Assembly (NCBI GenBank): GCA_029565375.1
Contig: JAKQOF010000072.1
Location: 1-10,079 of the forward strand
DNA length: 10,079 nt
Source: a bacterium
GTDB taxonomy: Bacteria > Patescibacteriota > Saccharimonadia > Saccharimonadales > Saccharimonadaceae
Reading direction: 5' to 3'
Of this stretch, positions 1 through 6,304 are shown one piece after another; the first letter of the stretch is position 1; each line of letters starts with the position of its first letter. The position numbers and the translations under genes were made by a program. The notes below the pieces were generated by a model, which saw only the letters and a program-made list of their open reading frames with translations, did no database searches and was not told where the DNA came from.

Positions 1-1754
1 TACAAGACATCGGCGTAACGCTCGAGTGGCGTGACGAGTTTATTTGTTCCATTAAAGGAGGTTACATTTTTACTTGAAGCATATTGTGTTGTTGTTTGGT
101 AAAGGCCAATTGCCGGTGCATCGCTTACCCACTGGCGAGCAAACGTAACATACTTGTTGTTTCGCAGACTTGGTTCCAAACGTGACCGTGCACTAACAAG
201 TGCGTCATCACTAACGGCATTTGCGTAGTTTGAAAAGTTAAAGCCACGAACGCTTGTCTGTGATGAATGCCAATAGGCATAAATATCTGGGTCAGCGCCA
301 ATAGTAAGCTGGTATAGTAGCACGTCAAAATTACGTTGTTGAAGAATATTTTGAACGAATCCTTGTGTGGCATCGCTTGGATCGATAATAACTGTGTCGA
401 CGATAATGCCCAGCTCACGCCACTGGCCTGAAAGATTTTCGAGCACACGTTCATAGTCGCTGTCTTTCGTAGAGACAACGCGAAGCTTCAGTTCAACACC
501 GTCCTTCTTGCGAACAGCCCCGTCTAACTTCCAACCTGCACTGTCAAGGAGTGAGGCCGCAAGCGCAGAATCGTAATTGGGAACTTTTGGTACATCTCCG
601 ACCAGTTGTCCATTTGTAAATGGAAGATCTAGGCTGGGTACATCGCCACCAAGCTCGTCGCGAATAGCCTGCGTATTTGTTCCAACCTGCAAGGCTTGTC
701 GAACAGTCTTATCTTTCATTGTATTTTTTATGGTATTAAAGAGTGCATACACACTACTCTGAATAGGACTCGATGTAATATCGTAGCGTTCTTTGTTTAC
801 CTGCGTGACGTCACTTGATGTCAAATCTGCTGCTGCATTTACCTCACCTGAGGCAAGTGCCTTTACGATTGCATCGTGTGTGCCGTATACGTGTAGCTGG
901 AAGCGCTCTAGCTTTGTGGCACCCTTATAATATTCATCGATGCGCTCCATGTGGACAATCCTCCGGCCAGTCGTAAGGTCTTCGTCTTGTATAAAGCGTA
1001 GTTTGAATGGTCCGCTTCCTATTGGGTTATTGCTAAAGTCGTTCTCACGCAAGGCATTTGGCTCAACCTTTGACAAGATATGTTCTGGCAAAATTGGGAA
1101 CGTCAGTGCATGCGGAAAGGCAGCGTAAATCGCGGGCAGTTTAAACGTAATTGTTACATCGTCAACGACAGATACAGCAATGTCGTTCCACCCGGTTATG
1201 AGTGACCGAACTGTCGAATTCTTTATGAGTCCCAACGTGAAGGCTATATCCTTCGTTGTTAATTGAATACCGTCATGCCACCGTGCATCAGAACGAATCT
1301 TAACCGTGTAGAGCGTTCCTGTGTTATCGGTCGTCACAGAAGAGGCGAGATCGTTATTAATATGGCCTGAGGTGTCATAGGTCATCAAACGAGAGAACAA
1401 TAGCTGAGCAGCTGACTGTTCCGCACTAGTACTGGCAAACAGCGGATCAAGCGTATCAATAGGACCTAAGACTGCCTCTGCATAGGTTCCGCCGCTTGCT
1501 GTAGCCGATACCTGATAATTGCGCTGATACCACATAAGTTGCAGCCCTGATGCCGCAATCAGCAATCCTACAGCCATCGCCCACAAAATAATATGTCGCC
1601 GTACCTCACGTACACTAACCATGCGACGAACAATAAACTTGCGAGCATGTCGGACCGTCACGTTTTCAGCCCAGCGCATGCGCTTGGCTATGTTCTTGCG
1701 ATTAAAACTGAGTTTTTGAAGGCGCTGCCACCTACTCGGTCCGTCTGGTTGCAT
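1..1754 (-). CDS. Peptide-type ABC transporter substrate-binding protein (SBP family 5), C-terminus cut by window edge
   Basis: Extracellular peptide (or other family-5 ligand) capture for an ABC importer. I translated about 584 codons without a stop, so the gene continues past position 1. After a basic N-terminal stretch (residues 1-53) comes one hydrophobic segment (about 54-76), then the binding domain. Family hallmarks are WHDGIQLTTKDIAFT (159-173), ILPEHIL (221-227) and NPIGSGPF (243-250). I see no lipobox cysteine, so it is probably held by the membrane helix and not a lipid; this is inference. The ATG at 1754 is preceded by AAGGA at good spacing, overlapping the secG stop codon, with only 9 bases between the genes, so it is likely the distal gene of the secG operon. 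No permease or ATPase gene is visible in the window, and the true substrate cannot be read from sequence. Dipeptide or oligopeptide is the commonest role in this family. Confidence 0.9.
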   Translation of the reverse strand, partial: MQPDGPSRWQRLQKLSFNRKNIAKRMRWAENVTVRHARKFIVRRMVSVREVRRHIILWAMAVGLLIAASGLQLMWYQRNYQVSATASGGTYAEAVLGPIDTLDPLFASTSAEQSAAQLLFSRLMTYDTSGHINNDLASSVTTDNTGTLYTVKIRSDARWHDGIQLTTKDIAFTLGLIKNSTVRSLITGWNDIAVSVVDDVTITFKLPAIYAAFPHALTFPILPEHILSKVEPNALRENDFSNNPIGSGPFKLRFIQDEDLTTGRRIVHMERIDEYYKGATKLERFQLHVYGTHDAIVKALASGEVNAAADLTSSDVTQVNKERYDITSSPIQSSVYALFNTIKNTMKDKTVRQALQVGTNTQAIRDELGGDVPSLDLPFTNGQLVGDVPKVPNYDSALAASLLDSAGWKLDGAVRKKDGVELKLRVVSTKDSDYERVLENLSGQWRELGIIVDTVIIDPSDATQGFVQNILQQRNFDVLLYQLTIGADPDIYAYWHSSQTSVRGFNFSNYANAVSDDALVSARSRLEPSLRNNKYVTFARQWVSDAPAIGLYQTTTQYASSKNVTSFNGTNKLVTPLERYADVL

Positions 1755-1763
1755 AATAATTCC

Positions 1764-1997
1764 TTACTTAAAGACGGGCAATAGTAGCCCGGCCAGGATC
1801 GATAGTACGAAAACGACAGCCAAGACAATTGATACTTCAAAAAGATTCTTATCAAGCCCACGGCGTGTTGTATACAGCTCGCCCGAGCTACCAAAGCCAG
1901 CACCAAGAGAGGCACCACGCTGTTGAAGTAAAATGGCCAAAATCATCAATACAGATGACCCGATGGTGATAATTTGTAAAATTGTATCAATATTCAT
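1764..1997 (-). CDS. secG: Preprotein translocase subunit SecG
   Basis: Small subunit of the SecYEG channel in the cytoplasmic membrane, which helps SecA-driven protein export. The 77-residue product has the standard SecG plan: helix 1 (about 4-24), a conserved loop QQRGASLGAGFGSS (25-38), then helix 2 (about 53-74), with a very short tail. Size is normal for the family. The ATG overlaps the stop of the upstream holin-like gene by one base (TAATG), with a strong GAGGA Shine-Dalgarno just upstream, so translational coupling is likely. The gene for a membrane-anchored binding protein follows 9 bases downstream. Identification is secure from the loop motif and two-helix topology. Confidence 0.95.
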   Translation of the reverse strand: MNIDTILQIITIGSSVLMILAILLQQRGASLGAGFGSSGELYTTRRGLDKNLFEVSIVLAVVFVLSILAGLLLPVFK

Positions 1998-2389
1998 TAC
2001 TTTTCCTCTGCGTTACTACTCTGCCTCAATTCGAGCGCAGCACTTACTATATAGTTTATCAGACTGAGTAGCATTCCGGTAAGGATTGAGTTAAGAAATG
2101 TCATCGAGATTCCTGGTGCAAGTGATAACGAGATGTAGACCATCAAGCCGTTTACAACCAAGACGAATAGTCCAAGCGTCAACAAAATAGCAGGCAGTGA
2201 AAAGATAACAATAATCGGCTTCAAAACGGTGTTAATGATAGAAAAAATCAAGCCGGCAAATAAGAATCCCCACATGCCCGCTGTCACCGTGGTATCGTGG
2301 TCACCTGTACCAAACAAGCGAACAGCGATCCATAACCCTACCGAGTTAAGTACCCAACGAACCAAAAAGACAAGAAATTGTCGCCCCAT
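1997..2389 (-). CDS. YvlD / phage holin family 4-like small integral membrane protein
   Basis: A 130-residue membrane protein with about four hydrophobic segments (roughly 4-24, 37-55, 58-89 as a hairpin-like pair, 97-118) and a short charged C-terminus. The stretch NTVLKPIIVIFSLPAILLTL (53-72) followed by GLFVLVVN matches the signature of the Phage_holin_4_2/YvlD family as I know it. Despite the name, chromosomal members are generally not known to be lytic, and nothing phage-like surrounds it here, so no lysis role should be assumed. The ATG at 2389 follows AAGGGGG at a short spacing of 3-4 bases. It starts 16 bases after the aminopeptidase stop and overlaps secG by one base, so it is probably co-transcribed with both. 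The cellular role is unknown. Confidence 0.8.
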   Translation of the reverse strand: MGRQFLVFLVRWVLNSVGLWIAVRLFGTGDHDTTVTAGMWGFLFAGLIFSIINTVLKPIIVIFSLPAILLTLGLFVLVVNGLMVYISLSLAPGISMTFLNSILTGMLLSLINYIVSAALELRQSSNAEEK

Positions 2390-2405
2390 ATACCCCCTTA
2401 TTGTA

Positions 2406-3614
2406 TCACAACGAGGTCGGTAACGCAGCCGATAGATTGGTATGTCCTGTGTCTGTTATCAAGATATCGTCTTCGATCCGCACACCAATTCCCTCCTCTG
2501 GAATATATATGCCAGGCTCGACAGTCAAGACCATGCCGGAGGCAAATTCAGTTGGGCCACCCAAACTATCGTGTACGTCGATTCCCAAACCGTGACTGAT
2601 AGCGTGCGGAAAGTATGTTCGATATGTCTTTGTGTCGTCTTTGGATGTTAGCAAGCCAAGGTCAATAAGTGCGTCCTGCATGATGTCATCGACAGTTTTA
2701 TGGTACTCAAGGACAGACAAGCCCGGACGAAGTAGCTTGATAATCTGTTTGTGTGCCTTCTCTACTGCGGCATGTACTGCTGTCTGTCGCGGAGTTGGTG
2801 TACCAACAGCAAATGTGCGTGTGATGTCTGCCGCGTAGCCGTCGACGCGCGCACCGATGTCGAGCAGCAGCAAACTGTTCTTTTGGAGTTTTTGCTGGTT
2901 CTGATTGTAGTGCAATGTACAAGCGTTTTTGCCGCTGGCAACAATGGGATCATAGGCATGACCGACAGCACCACTTTTTCGGAACGCATAGGTAAACTCT
3001 GCTTCAACTTCGTATTCGGTTTGCAGTAGCAGTAAAGATTGCTTCACATTCTTGAAAGTGTCGACAGTCAGTTTGATTGCCTTCTTGATGGCACGTACTT
3101 CCTCGGGCTGTTTGATGGCACGCAGCTTGGCAAGTTGTTTGCGACAATCCTGCACATCAGCAAATGTTCGTGTCAGCCGAAGCCACATGTCTTTTTGCGC
3201 AGGGTTAACGCTAAAATCATAATGTTCTGCTCGCGCATCGTCACCAATCGCATACACAAGGCTATGTTGCTTCGCCAAATCACGCAGTAGAGTATCTGCT
3301 TCGTCCTGAGATATCACTGCATCGACACCACTTATTTTTTGGGCATCGCTCGTCGACAAACTACCGTCAAATACCTGATGAACATCGTCAACCTCAGGTG
3401 CGACCAACCAACTTTTTTTACTCTTTCCGTCAATAATAACCCACCAGTCAGGCGCATTGATGCCCGTCAAGTACCAAAAGTTTGCCTCTTGTTCAAACGA
3501 GAATGAAGCATCATTACCGCGTTGCATTGCCGTATATGCACTCACAATAATAAGCCCGCCTTTTGTCACATGACGCAGGTGATCCCTATTATCTCTAAAA
3601 AACGATGGTTGCAT
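2406..3614 (-). CDS. pepP: Xaa-Pro aminopeptidase (aminopeptidase P, M24B family)
   Basis: Cytosolic metallopeptidase that removes the N-terminal residue from peptides with proline in second position. The 402-residue protein has an AMP_N domain (about 1-130, including QEANFWYLTGI at 42-52) and a pita-bread catalytic domain (about 165-395). The five expected metal ligands are visible: D252 and D263 (in DIGARVDGYAADITRTF), H341 (SHGLGIDVHD), E366 (TVEPGIYIP) and E381 (GVRIEDDILIT). Histidines H235 and H348 also match family active-site positions. Length is close to typical bacterial PepP. The ATG at 3614 has no good Shine-Dalgarno but has TATACT 7 bases upstream. It sits upstream of a holin-like gene, secG and a peptide-binding protein, so a role in using imported proline-containing peptides is a reasonable inference. 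Confidence 0.93.
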   Translation of the reverse strand: MQPSFFRDNRDHLRHVTKGGLIIVSAYTAMQRGNDASFSFEQEANFWYLTGINAPDWWVIIDGKSKKSWLVAPEVDDVHQVFDGSLSTSDAQKISGVDAVISQDEADTLLRDLAKQHSLVYAIGDDARAEHYDFSVNPAQKDMWLRLTRTFADVQDCRKQLAKLRAIKQPEEVRAIKKAIKLTVDTFKNVKQSLLLLQTEYEVEAEFTYAFRKSGAVGHAYDPIVASGKNACTLHYNQNQQKLQKNSLLLLDIGARVDGYAADITRTFAVGTPTPRQTAVHAAVEKAHKQIIKLLRPGLSVLEYHKTVDDIMQDALIDLGLLTSKDDTKTYRTYFPHAISHGLGIDVHDSLGGPTEFASGMVLTVEPGIYIPEEGIGVRIEDDILITDTGHTNLSAALPTSL

Positions 3615-3621
3615 TATGTCC

Positions 3622-3627
3622 AGTATA
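3622..3627 (-). promoter_or_regulatory. Candidate -10 box for the aminopeptidase gene
   Basis: TATACT on the minus strand ends 7 bases before the ATG at 3614, which would put the transcript start at or one base before the start codon. No convincing -35 is seen at 16-18 bases, and the box has no TG extension, so this is weaker than the other candidates. It lies in the 27-base gap after the preceding gene's stop. Confidence 0.35.
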
Positions 3628-3641
3628 AGTCACCTGGCCGT

Positions 3642-4415
3642 CTATTTACCCGATTTTGCTGCTTCAATTTTTTGCGTATTATCAAAGTCTATCGTCACTT
3701 GCTTAATCATCTTGACTGCTTCGTCAACATTAAATGCGCTAGAACTACATGTGTATGTCATCACAACCGTGGCAATCGTGTCAAATGCCTTTACAATGCC
3801 GTCTGTATTCGTCGATTGTGATGATCCACTGACAATTGGGCTGTTGATCGAACGGACTGCAATATACGTAGTGTACGGCTCAGACAACGTTACTGACCCG
3901 CCCTGTGTTGTTGGTGTCGTACCCGTCGACTGCGTTAACTGAATTTTTGGTGTGTACACGGCTGTATAGAAGTCCGTATTTCCACGCGTTGAAGATAGTT
4001 GCAAAATATAGTCATCAGATAATTCGCCCTGCTCGCTCAATGCGACGCGTGACGCATGCTGCTTTGACAGCATCAAGTCAGTATCAGTCTTTGTTGTTAT
4101 CGTCGTTTGCAACGATTTTATTTCTAAGACGCAACTATTTTTATTCTCAAAGCGTATGGCTTGAAAGGTTGCATCACTGAGTGAACTCTTTTCGTCCCAG
4201 CCATTTGATGCACTGGGTTTTTTTGTAAATATAGGCAAGCCCTTCAGATCATTAATCGCATTAAACACATAGTCGTCAGTTGGCTTAACGCCTCTTGCGG
4301 ACGCTGCATCGGAGGTGGAACCTATACCTTTCATGACGCTCAAGACGCCAAAGGTTGCCGCACCCGCAAGGACGAATATAACGATCGCAATTAGTATCAT
4401 TTTTTTCGACATCAT
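3642..4415 (-). CDS. Hypothetical exported protein with N-terminal membrane anchor
   Basis: I do not recognise this 257-residue protein. After a short lysine-bearing N-terminus it has one hydrophobic helix (about 6-27), then an entirely soluble, Ser/Thr-rich region predicted to face outside. There is no prepilin cleavage motif and no lipobox. The only two cysteines, C95 and C223, could form a disulfide. A Thr/Ser/Gly-rich stretch (about 161-175) looks like a linker between two parts, and the C-terminal part is more helical and charged. The start is either ATG 4415 or the adjacent ATG 4412; GGGAG lies 4 bases from the first and 7 from the second, so the second may be used. It begins 15 bases after the pilin-like gene ends, so the two are probably co-transcribed and may work together at the surface; that is inference. 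Confidence 0.8.
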   Translation of the reverse strand: MMSKKMILIAIVIFVLAGAATFGVLSVMKGIGSTSDAASARGVKPTDDYVFNAINDLKGLPIFTKKPSASNGWDEKSSLSDATFQAIRFENKNSCVLEIKSLQTTITTKTDTDLMLSKQHASRVALSEQGELSDDYILQLSSTRGNTDFYTAVYTPKIQLTQSTGTTPTTQGGSVTLSEPYTTYIAVRSINSPIVSGSSQSTNTDGIVKAFDTIATVVMTYTCSSSAFNVDEAVKMIKQVTIDFDNTQKIEAAKSGK

Positions 4416-4430
4416 TAGTCTCCCTTATTC

Positions 4431-6257
4431 TCAATAATATGCATACGATTGCGGTCCATACGCACTAGTCGTATACGCTGATGCACAGCGAGCCTTCAAA
4501 TAATCGTTCACCATTGTATCGCCGTAGCTATAGTAACCTCGATCGTACCCATAAAATCCTGCTGCTTCATACGCGCCCCAAATCACGTTACTATAGTTCC
4601 CAACAGCATAAGACCAATAGTATGCAGTTGTCCCTGCTGGACAACTCACCGCAGACCAACGGTCTCCTCGTGGGCTACCGCACGTCCCCGCACACCATCC
4701 AGGTACAGAGCCTGGGGCATCGATTGAAGCATTGTCTGTACGCGTGGATGTGTCGACAGTGTTTGAGGGGATACCGTTTAGCAAACAGCGGACTTGTATA
4801 TACGTCGTCATGCGTGAGCCCTGGTTAACACTGGTTACCGACATGACCGTCGTACCTGTCCAGCCATATGTAATCGTACTTGTCGTAGCGTTAATAAGTG
4901 TTGAGACAAGTTGATACTGTTCTGTGGCTGGTGATGTGCACGTGTACGTATTGGCATTTGTATCAAATTGGAAACGGCCGTTCCAACCAATTGTACCGAA
5001 TGCACCTGTCGGGGCCGCAGTACCAACGGATGTAAAGCTTTTGTTTGAAGAACTCGTCACCGAAGAATAAATACCAGAATAGGCACATCGGGATTCAACT
5101 TTCCATGTGTTTGCGTTCTGTTGTGGATATCCGACAGTAGCCGACGTAGTCGCCGACCAACTCGTCGCTGAACCAGCATATGGGGTTACCCACACGAACC
5201 GATACTCTGGTGTCCCAAGGCTACAGGTAATACCAGTCCAAGTCATCATTGAACTTATAGGACCGGGAGATGATTCTAGAAGATTGGTTGCAGCTGGTAT
5301 CGTCCCGAAGGTTGCTGTAGTCGTGGTTGTCACTGTCGAGCTCCAGGCACTCGTATTATTTGAATTAACCGAACGAATATGACAATAGTACGTAACTAGT
5401 GCAGTCAAGCCGTTGAACTGTCCTGGAGGACTGGCCGTATTAAATTGCATAAGTCCGGTCGTAAAACCAGCATTCGTTGCACACTGTAAGGTATAGCTTG
5501 TTGCATCCGGGTTCGCAGTCCAGCTAAAAGTGATCGATACATCGTTAACCGCTGTCGAAGCGAATCCAGTTGGTGGCAACAACGCAGACGTATCAGTACT
5601 AACAAATGCGGTATACGAGCTGACCCCCGCGGCATTGGTCGCTCGTATGCGGCAATAATGCGTGTTCACTGCCTGTAGGCCAGTCACTGTACCCGTTGTA
5701 CCTGAGGATGTCGCTTGTTGCAGCCCCGTAACAAATGCAGCGTCAGAGGCACATTGTAACTCATAATTTGATGCGCCACTCGCTGTTGACCAGGACAATG
5801 TAATCTGTGCTGCTGATGCGGACGTAATTGCAAGGCCTGTCGGCACCGCGGGCACCGTCGTGCTTGGTCGATCAACCGCACACGTCCCTGTTTGCGCGCC
5901 TTGGTCCTTTAGCTCGGATGAAAGATAAAAAGCGACGCTTGGGTCGTCAGTACTTGTTCCGTCAATACAATATTCATTGGCTGTTGCACTCTGAACAGTT
6001 AAGGTTACACCGTCGCTTGGGTTAACAGTTGCAGGAAGTGTTGATGGATAGCCATTATTAAACGTACGCGCTGTTTCCATTGCAGACGCAACAGCGTTCA
6101 AGTCACTCTTTATCTGTGCATTAAGGACAGATTGACGCCATGCACCGTATCCGAGTACAGACACCGTGGCAAGCAGTGCAATAATCGCAATAACCACCAT
6201 GAGTTCAATAAGTGTAAAACCGCTTTTGTACGTATGCCTGCGTGTTCGTAATCTCAT
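4431..6257 (-). CDS. Type IV prepilin-like protein with FN3-like and cysteine-paired repeat modules
   Basis: Likely a large minor or tip pilin (or pseudopilin) processed by prepilin peptidase and exposed on the surface. The N-terminus is a textbook class III signal: a 13-residue basic leader ending KSG, then FTLIELMVVIAIIALLA, with Glu at +5 of the mature protein. A pilin-like domain follows (to about 130, with C97 and C126 as a possible loop disulfide). Next come two FN3-like domains (about 135-224 and 228-313), two further Cys-paired modules (about 318-410 and 415-505), and a Tyr-rich final module (512-608). At 608 residues it is several times a normal pilin. All 14 cysteines fall in plausible pairs. 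I chose ATG 6257 over an in-frame TTG at 6290 because the TTG lies inside the apparent -10 box, while AAAGGGGA precedes the ATG (13-base spacing, somewhat long). The function as an adhesin is inference. Confidence 0.87.
   Translation of the reverse strand: MRLRTRRHTYKSGFTLIELMVVIAIIALLATVSVLGYGAWRQSVLNAQIKSDLNAVASAMETARTFNNGYPSTLPATVNPSDGVTLTVQSATANEYCIDGTSTDDPSVAFYLSSELKDQGAQTGTCAVDRPSTTVPAVPTGLAITSASAAQITLSWSTASGASNYELQCASDAAFVTGLQQATSSGTTGTVTGLQAVNTHYCRIRATNAAGVSSYTAFVSTDTSALLPPTGFASTAVNDVSITFSWTANPDATSYTLQCATNAGFTTGLMQFNTASPPGQFNGLTALVTYYCHIRSVNSNNTSAWSSTVTTTTTATFGTIPAATNLLESSPGPISSMMTWTGITCSLGTPEYRFVWVTPYAGSATSWSATTSATVGYPQQNANTWKVESRCAYSGIYSSVTSSSNKSFTSVGTAAPTGAFGTIGWNGRFQFDTNANTYTCTSPATEQYQLVSTLINATTSTITYGWTGTTVMSVTSVNQGSRMTTYIQVRCLLNGIPSNTVDTSTRTDNASIDAPGSVPGWCAGTCGSPRGDRWSAVSCPAGTTAYYWSYAVGNYSNVIWGAYEAAGFYGYDRGYYSYGDTMVNDYLKARCASAYTTSAYGPQSYAYY
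4482..5855 (-). repeat. Five tandem Cys-paired beta-type modules within the pilin-like protein
   Basis: This is a protein-level repeat. Modules 1-2 have Cys pairs C169/C202 and C259/C292, with shared patterns YxLQCA and YCxIR, a 33-residue gap within pairs and a 90-residue repeat. Modules 3-5 have C345/C391, C440/C491 and C539/C591. Their second cysteines are each preceded by Arg (R390, R490, R590), exactly 100 residues apart. W340-TGIT-C345 and W534-SAVS-C539 share spacing. The first two resemble FN3; the last three I cannot name. Confidence 0.65.
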
Positions 6258-6289
6258 TGTCGTAAGGAATCCCCTTTGTCTTACGTGCA

Positions 6290-6298
6290 ACTATAGCA
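6290..6298 (-). promoter_or_regulatory. Extended -10 promoter element for the pilin-like gene
   Basis: TGCTATAGT on the minus strand is an extended -10 (TGnTATAGT). The transcript would start near 6283-6284, giving a leader of about 26 bases that contains AAAGGGGA before ATG 6257. The -35 region falls in the end of uvrC and only weakly matches (TTGCAG at 18 bases). A separate promoter here would let the pilin-like gene be expressed apart from uvrC, although read-through from uvrC is also possible because no terminator is seen between them. Confidence 0.5.
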
Positions 6299-6304
6299 TA
6301 AGGG

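Noticed and set aside
125..478. Open frame of 117 codons on the minus strand
   Set aside because: It is out of frame with the continuous substrate-binding protein reading frame, which I followed through the whole region with family motifs.
1997..2389. Prophage remnant suggested by the holin-like protein
   Set aside because: No other phage gene is nearby, and the YvlD-type family is common on bacterial chromosomes. The overlap with secG argues for an ordinary resident gene.
2400..2408. TGATACAAT, an extended -10 look-alike before the holin-like gene
   Set aside because: It overlaps the aminopeptidase stop codon, and a transcript from it would start near 2393 and lose the AAGGGGG ribosome site. 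Co-transcription with the aminopeptidase gene explains the layout better, though a weak promoter is not excluded.
6258..6290. In-frame TTG start at 6290 that would add 11 residues to the pilin-like protein
   Set aside because: The codon falls in the likely -10 box and upstream of the predicted transcript start. The ATG at 6257 gives a normal 13-residue prepilin leader with AAAGGGGA upstream.
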